From the NCBI GenBank assembly GCA_019973155.2, contig BPQB01000047.1, positions 62,001 through 126,000 of the forward strand: a stretch of 64,000 nucleotides of DNA. The letters are read 5' to 3'. The notes under the pieces were generated by a model. The model saw only the letters and a list, made by a program, of their open reading frames with translations, made no database searches and was not told the DNA's origin. The DNA is from Phanerochaete sordida (taxonomy: Eukaryota; Basidiomycota; Agaricomycetes; Polyporales; Phanerochaetaceae). A program made the position numbers and the translations under genes. Positions 34,475 to 47,032 of the stretch are shown here, piece by piece (the first letter of the stretch is position 1; every line of letters begins with the position of its first letter).

Positions 34475-35158
34475 TCAGAAAGGATACATAGAAATAGTGA
34501 TCATGGTTTCCTTTACGACGTTCGTCCAATTAATGGAGCTGTAATCTATTTTGTAAGACTTGTATTGTAACTTCGAGTGACGCGCGCACCTAGAATGGGC
34601 CCATAGCGCCACCGCCTTGCTGTGCTTGACCTGCTGAACGAGAGCGGAATTGCGATCCCAGACGAACTTGTGCACTTGTGGCTCAGTCACATAGTGCAAA
34701 TTTGCTGCGAAGTGCGGAGTGGCGAGACCGTGTTCTTCTTCAATAGAGCCCGACACCGTGTACCACGTTCGCGCGTGGTTATGCGTCCCCTCGTCCTCGC
34801 GGTGATCGTCTAGCCCCGTAATCGGCCTGCCGAGCCCAGTCACTTTGACCGTGATTCGTGCGATGTGTTCAAGTGGATCCGGGGTGGCGATTTGTAGGGT
34901 CTGTACGCTGTTGCTGCCTCCGCGTGCCCCAGCCGGTCCCGTGCCCATGAAGAGGTCGACGCAATAGTCAGCTTCGAGAAGAATGGTGTCGACTAGCTTC
35001 CGTGGGAAGCGGCGCAGAAGGACTTCCTGCACCTCGCAGATGGCGTACAGGGATGTCGGCCTGTCGTATTGAGGGGGAAGAGGCGTCTGACCTACATGAT
35101 GATTTCTCGTGATAAGTACCGTCCTAATGGCATGGAATTTTGAAGTACTAACGGCCAT
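34475..35158 (-). CDS. Uncharacterised agaricomycete protein, paralogue 1
   Basis: An open frame from the ATG at 35158 (MAVSTSKFHAIRTVLITRNHH). The core reads VQEVLLRRFPRKLVDTILLE, then ITVKVTGLGRPITGL and HARTWYTVSGSIEEE. The element PRKLVDTILLEADYCV matches PLELADMILHEAHYYV of the neighbour at 35818-36529, and RTWY matches RTWF, so the two seem to be distant members of one family. Helix-rich N-terminal and beta-rich later parts are likely. There is no signal peptide or membrane helix. The C-terminal 40 residues lack a counterpart and may be partly intron. Function is not known. Confidence 0.5.
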   Translation of the reverse strand: MAVSTSKFHAIRTVLITRNHHVGQTPLPPQYDRPTSLYAICEVQEVLLRRFPRKLVDTILLEADYCVDLFMGTGPAGARGGSNSVQTLQIATPDPLEHIARITVKVTGLGRPITGLDDHREDEGTHNHARTWYTVSGSIEEEHGLATPHFAANLHYVTEPQVHKFVWDRNSALVQQVKHSKAVALWAHSRCARHSKLQYKSYKIDYSSINWTNVVKETMITISMYPF

Positions 35159-35817
35159 CCGTTGACGGCGCCGATGGTTTAGAAGAATTGTTCTGACGGA
35201 GGATGAGCGGGATAAATCGTCGGATGCGCCGCAGGGGCTGCATCGTGGTGCGATGGCGATGGCAGTCGCCAGACCAAGGACCTCGCGCGAGTAGCCTATA
35301 TTTATGTTGTACCTGGTTTCTGTCAAAACACAGCCACATAAAACGCGCTTCAAATATACAAGGGCTCGCAAAAGAAAGTGCTGCTCCATGCTCGCTGCTC
35401 TTGTGACGCCTCATGGTCCTTATCCCCATATAAGGCGAACGTTCGTAGAGAGAGGGAGGACCGGGCACCTGCAGTTTCTATTTAAGTCCTTGTAAAAGTG
35501 CACTACTTATTGGGGCGCTGAGTCCCATCCAGGAATGCCAATCTTCTGCCTCATTGCACTTGAAGGTGGCAGCATGTTCTTCAAGGTGAGCACAAAGGAA
35601 GGATGCATGATATCTGAAATAGAAAGCATGTCACCATACGTGATCATTCGTCTGTTTGGCTTCAATTTGGAGCAGCCGCTGCAGACATCTTACGAATGCA
35701 ACCAGAGCAAAATGGGGCCCATCATATTCCTGACGGAAAGCAATCGACACTGAAAACGGCCTGAGCTATCTGGTTGACCTCACCACTGCGAAATCAATAA
35801 TAAAACCTCGTAAATCA
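35159..35817. other. Intergenic between the two uncharacterised paralogues
   Basis: About 660 bp. A plus-strand frame at 35535-35753 (MPIFCLIALEGGSMFFKVST) starts with ATG but has no recognisable family. Nothing else was seen. Confidence 0.35.
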
Positions 35818-36529
35818 TCACAATCGATTGAGCGCGAAACCATACCTAACAGCATGCGCGCGCATCTCCACCTTCCCCTCCTCCCGGAGCTGCCGCGCCG
35901 TGGACGCATCGACGCTCCACTCGACCGTCCCGCCCGTCATCCCCGTTCTCCGGGAGATGTGCCCCTTCTTCCCGAGATAATACTTGCGCGTGCGTATATC
36001 TCGCTCGAGGCTGAGCGAAAACCACGTCCGGATCTCGTGCCCGACGCGCCCCGGCCGCCCGCGCACGCTGAAGAGCATCGCGACGGCGCACGCGGCCTGC
36101 TGCTCGTCGAGGTACACGGCGAGCACCGTCTTCATCGGATCTGCGCTCGCGATGGGCGCGAGCGTGTGTGCGGCGATGCGCACGTAGTAGTGTGCTTCGT
36201 GCAGGATCATGTCCGCGAGCTCGAGCGGCACGAAGTGCAGGAGCGCGCGCCGCACGGCGCGGACATCGGAGAGCTGTTCTGGTGGGTTTTGCATCGATTC
36301 TGGGAACGCATCTGGGGAAACAGAAGTTCAGCAGCTTGCGTTAGGATATTCGGCGTCGGCTGTGCGCACTGTAGTTGGTATATGGCAATGCCTTGGGCTC
36401 TGGTATACCGGCCAGCGGCACTACCGGCGATGCAGCTTCCGGCTCAGGGCTCAGACGCGACGAGCTCAGACGCCGCAGCGGCGTTGCTGACCTCAGTCTA
36501 GACAGCAGTGACTTCAGAGGCCGTGCCAT
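35818..36529 (-). CDS. Uncharacterised agaricomycete protein, paralogue 2
   Basis: Two exons, 36529-36370 and 36311-35818, with a 58 bp GT-AG intron (donor GTGCGC, acceptor CCCCAG); 217 residues. The N-terminus is basic and Ser/Pro-rich (MARPLKSLLSRLRSATPLRR), possibly a targeting or disordered segment. The core reads VRAVRRALLHFVPLELADMI, then SVRGRPGRVGHEIRTWFSLS, with a C-terminal LREEGKVEMRAHAVRYGFAL. Related to the gene at 34475-35158 but better preserved. I recognise a type of protein common and unnamed in mushroom genomes, not a function. Confidence 0.6.
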
Positions 36530-36765
36530 ACCGATGATTCGATCTTGTGCGGCTGCGGTTTGAGGTGGCAGTTATGGCGGAAGGGGCGGGCTGCGCGTGC
36601 GAGCTGATGAACCCAACTTTAGAGTCTGCGCAGATCACAAGATAGCCGCGGACGAAGACTTGACTAGGAAGTCCGAATAATTTGAGAGGATGTAATGATT
36701 GTACGCAAAGTCCAAGTGTATGATAAACCGCACATGTCCACCCATCTACCGCAGACAGTAGGCCT

Positions 36766-38195
36766 CTACTTTTGCTTGACCGCGTTGCGACCGACACCGC
36801 GGCCAATGAAGCCCCACTCGATCTGGTGCGCCTGCGTGATGACGACGCCGAGGTCCTCCGCGAACTTCCACACCGTGCCGGGGTTCTTCTGGAACGTGCG
36901 CCCGATGAAGCACGCGTCGGCCCAGCCGTTCTGCAGCACGTCCTCCGCGGCCTGGCCCGTGCGCATGCCGCCGACGGTCGCGACGAGCGCCTTGCCGTTG
37001 AGCGCCTTACGGACGTGGTCCGCGAGGTACGCCTGGTACGCGGGGTGCCGGTTGTCGACGTTCGCGAGGCGGAACTCCTGCAGCGGGTGCACGCCGCCCG
37101 CAGAGACATCGATGAGGTCGACGCCGAGCTCGGCCGCGACGAGCGAGAGGCGCGCGGAGTCCTCGACGCGCCACGAGGGCTCGTTCGGGAGCGAGTGCTC
37201 GAGGTAGTCAGAGCCCGAGATCCTGCAGCGCAGTGTCAGCGGGGGCGCGCGACGGCAACTGGAGCAGACGCGTACCTCATGAACAAGGGCATGTCCTCGG
37301 GGATGACGGCGCGGATGCCCTTGATGACCTCGACGTGCAGGCGGATGCGGTTCTCAAAGCTGCCGCCGTACTGGTCCGTGCGCTTGTTGGCGACGGGGCT
37401 CATAAACTGGTGGAGGAGGTAGCCGTGCGCGGCATGGATCTCGATGACGTCGAAGCCAGCCTTGACCGCGCGCTTCGCGCTGTCGACGAACGCGTCGCGG
37501 ATGCGCGCGATGCCCTCGACGGTGAGCTCCTTCGGTGTGTAGTAGCCGGGGCCGTGCGCGACGGGGCTCGGGCCCCAGATCTCGTCGGGCCAGCCGTCCT
37601 CGTCGACGCCCGCGGCGGCCTTGAACGAGAGCCAGGGCGCGACCATCGACGCCTTGCGGCCGGCGTGCGCGAGCTGGATGCCGATCTTCTGGTTCTGCGA
37701 GTGCACGAAGGTTGTGATCTCGGACCACTTCTGGACGTGCTCGTCGTTCCAGATGCCGACGTCCTCGGGCGTGATGCGGCCCTCGGGTGTGATGGCAGCA
37801 GCCTCAGTTAGGGCCATGCCCGTGCCGCGCTTGATGATGCCGCAGACTGCAGGAGTCAAGAGGTCAGCGCCCCGCGGCGGGCTAGAGATCGGCGAGCTAC
37901 TCACGATGCGCAAAGTGCCATGGGCTCGGTACACCATCCTTCGTAGAGTATTGGCAGAGCGGAGAGAGCTGCGGACACAGCCAAGTCAGTCAAGGCGCGC
38001 GGAACAAGAAGCATCAGCACGCACCCAGATCCTGTTCTGGAACTCGAGGCCACGGATGCGAAGAGGCTGGAAGACCTTGGGAATGGGCTTGCCATCGGGC
38101 TGCGGGTCGAGCGCAGTGCCAGCCGGGATCTCTTGTGCGGGAGTGAAGTAGGGGATACCCTCCGCGGCGACGTTGATGAGCTTCTGGGAGGACAT
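36766..38195 (-). CDS. Old Yellow Enzyme-type NADH:flavin oxidoreductase
   Basis: Four exons, 38195-38025, 37968-37905, 37846-37276 and 37222-36766; 420 residues. All junctions are GT-AG and keep frame. An FMN-dependent ene-reductase/dehydrogenase fold of the YqjM-like class. Visible motifs are LSPLCQYSTKDG (N-terminal active-site region, reconstructed across intron 1), IGIQLAHAGRKAS, GFDVIEIHAAHGYLLHQFMS with the conserved His pair, KRTDQYGGSFENRIR, VSAGGVHP, and ATVGGMRTG / ADACFIGRTFQKNP (phosphate binding of FMN). Such enzymes reduce activated C=C bonds, including enones and quinone-like compounds, with NAD(P)H, fitting a fungus that meets aromatic breakdown products. No signal peptide; probably cytosolic. 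Confidence 0.92.
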
Positions 38196-39639
38196 CGTGT
38201 TTTTGAAGTGTAGTCGGTGTGATGTGGAGGGGTGCTTTGTTGGGTGTCTGTGGCAGCCAGCATGGTGTTACGCTGGTTTATATACACAGCGCGCACAAGG
38301 CTCGGAGGACGCATAGGCCGTACGGCGAGCCATTCGGGGAAGCGGAGGGTGTTGCTGAAGTGTTCGCGTCCGGAGGTACAGTAAGTTCGTGGTCATCTTG
38401 TCGTCCGGCGGCCAGCGAAACCCATCGACGGCAATGCTAGACGACCGAATTGAGCAATATCCGTTCTGCTTGGTCACTCCTGCGGGAGTCGCGGTGAGAA
38501 GCGCAGCCTGGAGAGCAAAGTTGCAAAGAACAAGACCAAGACGGGCTCTCGCAAGCCCATCCGACAATCCCGATGACCCTTGTTATGTCATCCCGCGCTA
38601 CATTGGATGCGGAAGCTATTTCCCAGGAATCGTGCCCCTTTTGGCAATATCCCGACGCATCACTCATGCACCCGTCGTCGTCCTTCGCATAGTCTCAGCG
38701 GGATCTCCTAGGATCGCGGTGACCACCACCACTCAGGTGCGTGCGTATCCAAGCGAGGACAGCGAGGCTCGTACGGATTACGAAGACATCTAGCGTAAAT
38801 CGGCCGCAATAATACTATGCGCTCCGCGCTTGGCCAGCGTCATTCTGGAGGTGCTCGTGGTTTACACGATTGAACAACGGCGCGTCAAATACGAGCAAAC
38901 GCTGCAGATTGACAACGAAGAGAAGGTCTCGCTGGTTTGGTTCGCCCACGCGGCCCACGGCCTAGGGCGCCCGACGGTTGGTGTGCTGCAAGAATCTGAG
39001 CACCTAGCCTACGCACCGCTGTCTTCAAGCTTTCTGTGTGCTGGATATACTATGCAAGCTGAATATTGAATGCTCAGAGAGGAGATGAATAGAAGTGGTC
39101 CGAAAATATCGAAGTTCTGGCACAAGCGTCCGGGGTTGCCAAATTGGGGTGCACTGTTTGTGTCGAACAAACAAATACCGTCCACCGACAAAGAGGATGT
39201 CGCGAGGATATGTTGTACGACGACGTTGATATACCGGTTGTGAAGCGTCCTCTACTTATTTTTAAAAATATGTTACGCGCGTGGTCGATGGTTGGTGAAG
39301 TCCGGAGGGATACGATATGCAATGTTGAGCAGTAGAGGCAAGCACTGCTGCGAGCGTCCCTTGGTACTTGGAAGTTTGGTTATAATTGAAGTAAGCGCGT
39401 GATCTGTTCTCGAGAGCAAGACTGATGTGGAGGTGGAGGCTAACTATGGCGTATACAAACTTCCGGAAAGGCACACGCAGGCCAGATCTCAAACTGCAAA
39501 GTATGTATACACCATTCCACAGACAGATACACCGACTGATATACACGAGGGAAGATCTCTACTGAGTGGGACGAGGTACCGTTACGAGTGAACCGTGATC
39601 CAAAATGACCGCTGTAGGCCTTGCGAGTGCCGTAGTGAT
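38196..39639. other. Intergenic OYE / lignin peroxidase 1
   Basis: About 1.4 kb. Plus-strand frames at 38389-38793 and 38830-39069 start with non-ATG codons or lack a known family. No gene is called. Confidence 0.4.
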
Positions 39640-41206
<1,567 letters not shown>

Positions 41207-41279
41207 GACCGTTCTTGAACCGAGTGAGGCTGTAGAAGATACCGTTGGTGTCTTGGAGAGTGTCGCAAACCGCGCTGCC

Positions 41280-41287
41280 CTTTTATA
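41280..41287 (-). promoter_or_regulatory. TATA box of lignin peroxidase 1
   Basis: TATAAAAG on the minus strand, 74-81 bp upstream of the ATG. The other lignin peroxidase has the same word at nearly the same distance. Confidence 0.65.
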
Positions 41288-43112
41288 CCGATTTCGTGAG
41301 GCAGAAACTGGCAGACAGCTGCTTGGCAGCACCTCTACTCAATGCAAATTGCCTCAACTATTGGCACGCGCTCGCAGCCAGCGAATCGTGGCGTCGCAAA
41401 TTCTCAGCCTGTGAGCGAAGCAGGTACGGGACCGGTGAGATCAGCGACCACTTTCCAAACGCAGCCATAAGCGTCGAAGCGGGAGGACGACCGAGGCATA
41501 GCAAGTGAACAGGGAAGACAGGTCAATGGAAGAAACGGACCACGGTTGAGAGACAGCAGAACCGAGCCAAAGGGCTTGCTCTTGGCAGTTCGACGGCTCT
41601 TGGCAGAACAGAAACCTGTTGGTGCATGGCAGACCCGCCTGGCCTCGGACAGCATGGCGGTCCGGGATGTTCGTACCTGGCGAAAACAGCAGAGACTCAG
41701 TTAGAATCCCAGAGAACATGATGAAACATACAGTCGCATATCACATACCTCTGCGAAAGCCCATAGAGCCGGACCCGACGAGTGGACCCGATGAGTGGAG
41801 GACCATTTACCGTACGGTAGGGTCAGGGGTATACAAACATGCGCTGGAATGGCTGCAGGCGTAGAAATTAGAGCGCAGTCAGTATGACCTCACATTGGCG
41901 CGTGAATACAATCGAGAGCTACCTCGCTGAATGCGGCCTCCGAGGACTTTGTTTACCAGACCCAAACTTAAGCATTGAGTGCAGCAGTACGTCGCAACCA
42001 AGCAACGTATCCAAGCGTTCCAAGCTTCTGGGGCGTGGGATGTGGCGCCAGCTGCGCATGCCGGTCTGGTCGCAATGCGACACGGGTGAGAAAATCAGCA
42101 TCGTGGTGTATCGCAACGAGTAGGAGACAGTCCCGACCAGGCGCTCCGTCCATCCTCAACGCCTCGCACAGAGCGGAATTCCCACGTCTGGGGTCGGGCC
42201 GGGCGGGTTGAGCTCGCACATCCGTGGGACCACTGCCGTTCTTGGAACAGTCGGCACACCGTCGGCACAGCCGTTGGTCGACCGTGTCGGGGTTACGGCT
42301 GCGGGGCATGGCGGACATGCCCACGCGGAGCAAGTCCGCGACTCAACAAGTCATATCGTCGCATACCGACTCTGGGGATCAACACAGAACATACATTTGT
42401 CGTTCAAGACAATGGTTCATGATTCGCCCCCGTCGTTCGCATGGGTATAGCCCGTGTGGGATTGGTCGCTCACCCCTGGGCGTTTGACCCGGGTATGTCG
42501 AGCTCCTGTGAGACAAACCAAAAGATCACTGTAGTGCAGCACGCGTTACCGAAGGAGCTCGTACCAAGTCTCCGAGGGATGGTTGCGCTTGTCCCAATCC
42601 CCTGTCCATGGCGAATCCACTAGCTCCTCGCTCGCTGAGAGTCTGCTGCACGCACACGCACGCTATTTTGAGACCGTCTTCACGTCTATGAGGTAACCGA
42701 CTCCACTGCTCGCGATAGCTCAGGGTTTAGAAGGCGAAGGCACTGGGAGTGCCAGACGGCCTATTGAGAATGCCGTGAGGAAGGTGCGTAGTCCTCGATA
42801 CTGGTCGGTGGCTGGGATTATTCTAAAAATATTGCGCTATCAGAACATACCGCCCTCTCTCAGGATCTGCAAGCACTTACTGGCAGCTTCGCCACATCCA
42901 CGATCGCGAACATAGCCCCGGCTTCTGCGTCTACTTGCCTTCTCCGACAAACTTTGGTTCCCTCCCCAGTTGAATGTGGTCCACAGACTCCGCACCAGCA
43001 ACATGATAGCACAAACAATACTTGACCGACAGCAAATGCACAACACTTTCTAGTATCCAGGCGGTATTATACGACTCTAGGGGGTAATAGTCACACAAGC
43101 TGAGTGGCGGCT
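41288..43112. other. Intergenic upstream of lignin peroxidase 1
   Basis: About 1.8 kb without a recognisable gene. It includes the upstream promoter of the peroxidase and the 3' side of the elongation factor gene. No repeat was seen. Confidence 0.4.
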
Positions 43113-45959
43113 CTATTTTTTAGCTTGGGGCATCGACTTCTTGTACGCCTCGGAGAGGTCCTTCTGCAGGTTCGGCAGGACGGGCTGATGGGTCTGAAGG
43201 CGGAGTGAGGTCAGTCGGCAGCGAAGGCAACGGAAGCAGGTATGGGCATACCTTGTACTCCATCGTGAACTCGCCCTTGCCCTGAGTCGCGCCGCGAAGC
43301 GCGTTGGAGTAGCCGAACATGTCGTTGAGGGGCACCTCGGCCGTGATCGTGAACTCGTCCTCACGAACCTCGCTGTTCAGGATCGTACCGCGGCGCGTGG
43401 TGATGCCGCCGATGACGTTGCTCTGGAACTCCGACGGCGCGATGACCTCGACAGTCATGACCGGTTCGAGGATGACCGGCTGCGCCTTGAAGTACATCTC
43501 GCGAATGGCGCCGATGACGGCGAGCCTGAAGGCCAGTTCGGACGAATCGACCAAGTGGGCGAGACCGTCCGTCAGAACGAAGCGGATACCGGTGATAGGG
43601 GCGCCAGCAAGAGTACCCTTCTCGATGGCCTCGAAGAAACCCTAGAAAATATAGCTTGTCAGATAGGGCGCAACGAGAACACAGAGGGGTGTGACTGACC
43701 TTCTCACAACCAGGAATATATTGGTGCGGAATGTTGGTACCCATAAGCTGGTTTGTGAACGCGACGTCCTGGCCGGTCTCCTCGTCCTTGTCCATGGGTT
43801 CGATCCAGCCGATGACACGCGCGAACTGGCCAGCACCGCCAGTCTGCTTCTTGTGCGTGTAGGCGAAGTCCGCGCGGGAGGTGATGGTCTCGCGGTACGC
43901 GACGCGCGGCTTGCCGGTCGTGCACTCGACGTTGTACTCGCGGCGCATGCGCTCGACGTAAATCTCGAGGTGAAGCTCGCCCATGCCGCTGATGATCGTC
44001 TCCTTGCTCTCTGAGTCGATGTGGACACGGAACGTCGGGTCCTCACGCCTGAAGCGGTTAAGCGCGCGCGAGAAGTTGGGCGACTCCTGGCCGACGGGCT
44101 TCAGGGCGAGTGAGATGACCGGCTCAGGAACAAACATGGACGACTATGCGGCATTAGTACCAGCTATCTATATGTGACCAAGATCTGCGCACCATAGTGT
44201 AGTTGGTCTGGCCATCCGTGAAGGTGTCTCCAGACGCGCAGTCGATACCGAAGATAGCACAGATCTCGCCAGGGCCGATGAAGTCAACGTCCTCCATCTC
44301 GTTGGAGTGCATGCGCACGAGACGCGAGACCTTAATCTTCTTGCCAGTGCGGGCGTGGTAGATGAACTGACCCTTGCGGACGCTGCCCTGGTACACGCGC
44401 ATGTAGGTGAGCTGTCCGAAGCGGCCTTCCTCGAGCTTAAATGCAAGCACGACGAGCGGCGCGGCGGCGGCGGGGACCAAGGGGATGGGCGGGGCGTTTG
44501 CAGGGAGAGTGGAGTCGCGAGCAGTCACCTCGCTCTCAGAGGGAGTAGGCAGATACGCGCAGACACCGTCGAGCATGGGCTGTACAGCTGTGTTCTTGAT
44601 GGCAGAACCCAGAAACACCGGTGAGAATTTGAGACTGCAGGTGGCACGGCGAATGGCCGCGACGAGCTGCTCGGTGTTGGGCTCCTCCTCCATGATGACC
44701 ATGTCGCCGATCTGCTCGTCGACCTCGGCGAGCTGTTCGATGAGTTCCGCGCGCTTCTTCTTGGCCAAGTCGAGGACCTCTTCCGGGATTTCGTCCTGCT
44801 CGACGACGATTGAACTGTAGCGGACATGAGACGCGTTGGTGTGGACATGAATATTATTGCAACATACCCCTTCTCTCCCTCGTGGTAGATAGACTTCCAG
44901 CGAACCAAGTCGACTACACCACGAAGGTTGTCCTCGACACCAATGGGAACCTGAACCGCGGCAGCCGGAATGCGAAGCTTAGTCCGAATCTGCTCGATGA
45001 CCCTCCAGGGGTTCGCACCAGGCCGATCCATCTTATTGATGAACGAAATCCGGGGAACATTGTACCGACGCATCTGACGGTCGACCGTAGTGGTTTGACT
45101 CTGGACACCGGCGACCGCGCATAAGACCAGAACCGCACCATCGAGCACACGCAGCGCACGCTCAACCTCGATGGTGAAGTCTACGTGTCCGGGCGTGTCG
45201 ATAATGTTGACGTGATAATCTTCCTTCTTGCCAGAAACCGGATCCGTGGCCGTCCAGTTGCAGTACGTCGCCGCACTCTGGATGGTGATACCCTTCTCGC
45301 GCTCGAGTTCCATGCTGTCCATCTTGGCACCGACATTGTCGCGACCGCGAACCTAGTGATGTAGTGGTCAGTACAATCGAGCCCTAGCAGAACTCAGGCG
45401 ACTGGAAAGAATTTTCGCGAATAAGGTGGGGTAGAGCATAGAAAAACGCCTGTGGTCGTGAACAGGGATGTAAATTCTCTGCATATATGCCTGCTTCGAG
45501 TGCAGTCTTCGCACAGATTATGGGGTATGGGTGAAGGGGACACCGAAAGGCGTGGAGAGAAGCGTGTCGGACTCGTTCGGCGGGGGCAGTACCGCCTGTC
45601 CTCAGTCCCTGGAGCGTTTTGAAAAAGACGTAGGGCGCGACGGGGGCATGCAAATGGAACCAAGCGGGCAGGAGAGAACGCACCTCATGGATGTCCGCAA
45701 TACGTCCAGTGTAGTACAATATACGCTCCGTCAACGTCGTCTTGCCAGAGTCAATATGTGCCGAGATACCGATGTTGCGCTGGTACTTGAGCCGGGTCTT
45801 GTCTTCGTCGGTGAGCTCAAAGACCTGCTGGGCGGGCTCCTCGGCGGCCTTGCGCTTCGTCGCGACGGCCGAGGCATGGCGCCGGAAGGAGGGGAGGAGC
45901 GAGGGTAATGACAGGAGTCGCGGGCCAGGTGCCCGTAGGCATGAGTGAAGCGAGAACAT
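43113..45959 (-). CDS. MEF1: Mitochondrial elongation factor G (EF-G1)
   Basis: A multi-exon gene from the ATG at 45959 to the stop at 43113-43115. The N-terminus [20 protein letters not shown], then [14 protein letters not shown], is basic and Ser/Arg-rich, fitting a mitochondrial presequence. The GTPase domain has the P-loop AHIDSGKTT, switch region [22 protein letters not shown] and NKMD. Domain 2 follows ([18 protein letters not shown]), then domain IV ([20 protein letters not shown]) and the EF-G C-terminal fold ([40 protein letters not shown]). The end is [16 protein letters not shown]1 moves tRNA and mRNA through the mitochondrial ribosome. It is a conserved single-copy type of gene, lying between two accessory lignin-degradation loci. 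Confidence 0.94.
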
Positions 45960-46394
45960 CCCCCGCCGCCGTCGTCGTCGTCGACCGAGAGCAAGCGTGC
46001 GCGCCTACCGAAATTTAGACGGAATCGCGGCACGTGTATTGGACGCCCACAAGCCGAGGTGCCCCGACAGTTCCGGATGTGGGTGATGGCGCATCATTTG
46101 ATGCGCTCATAGCGGGGAGCGATGTGGCTTTCACTTCAACCTCGAACTTCAACAGAGGTCACAGCAGGAGGAAAACTGTATAGTCTACAAGCAAAGCTAC
46201 TGGTATAGACAGTACAGATCCCAAAGTCCAAAATGTCCACAAACTTCGACGCCGGCAGCCCAAAAGTAACACCAAAGAAAGGAAAGAGCGGAAGCGTAGG
46301 ATATACCCACAACGAACGTCCATACAGGCCAAGATTATGCAAGAAGTATAGTACTACACAAGCGAGAGGCAGGCTTATGGTAAGCCACAGGTGC
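45960..46394. other. Intergenic upstream of MEF1
   Basis: About 435 bp between MEF1 and the small secreted protein gene. A short CCGCCGCCGTCGTCGTCGTC-type run lies just upstream of the MEF1 start (near 45964). Nothing else was seen. Confidence 0.4.
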
Positions 46395-47032
46395 TCAAGA
46401 GTCAGGAGCAGCCTGCTTGCACTTGGCCTGGGTGACGCAGTTGGTCTGGCCGGTGTTCATGAGGCTGCCATCCTGGAGTCCGAGATGTCAGTTCGAGCCT
46501 TCCCATTAATTTTAATCGTGTGAAAAGCTTACAGAGTTCCAGGTGCAGGCGCCACTTGGATACGCGCACTGGTAGCCAGTGAACTGGTGGATCATGACAC
46601 CGGTGTTGCCGTTGTTATCGGTGGGGCAGACGCAGCCCGAGTCGGTGCTGCACGGCGACGAGCTCGGGCAGTTCGTCTGGTTCGGGTTCTTCAGCGCGCC
46701 CGTCTATTGTATATTATCAGCACCAAGCCAGAACAGCGGGCATTATGGGCGGAAATGCGCACCTTGTCGTCCCAGGTGCACGCGCCACCAGCGTAGGCGC
46801 ACTGGTATCCGGGGAAGACATTGATGAGGACGCCCTGGTCGCCGTTGTTGTCGACCGGGCACTCGCAGTCGCCGCCGCCGCCGTAGCACGCGAAGGCGAC
46901 CGACTGGCCGGCCATCGTGCGGCGGCCGAGGTTGCCGAGCGCGATGTGCGAGGGCGAGCGCGTCTGCTGGCGGTGCGCGGACGCGAGCGCGAAGAGCGCG
47001 AGGAGGGCGAGGGCGGAGACGCGCGCGAGCAT
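46395..47032 (-). CDS. Small secreted Cys-rich repeat protein
   Basis: Three exons, 47032-46763, 46703-46533 and 46472-46395; 172 residues. A strong signal peptide (MLARVSALALLALFALASA) is followed by a region with LGNLGRRTMAGQ. Then come two copies of a Cys-rich module: CPVDNNGDQGVLINVFPGYQ then CAYAGGACTWDD, and CPTDNNGNTGVMIHQFTGYQ then CAYPSGACTWNS. Each is followed by a Thr/Asn/Cys linker (NPNQTNCPSSSPC, NTGQTNCVTQAKC). The end is KQAAPDS. Size and export suggest a small secreted protein (effector-like or wall-associated). The module is not one I can name. The second intron begins exactly after module 2, and the first exon ends exactly after module 1, suggesting exon duplication. Confidence 0.85.

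Noticed and set aside
38389..39069. A plus-strand gene upstream of lignin peroxidase 1
   Set aside because: The frames have non-ATG starts or no recognisable protein, and no coherent splice chain was found.
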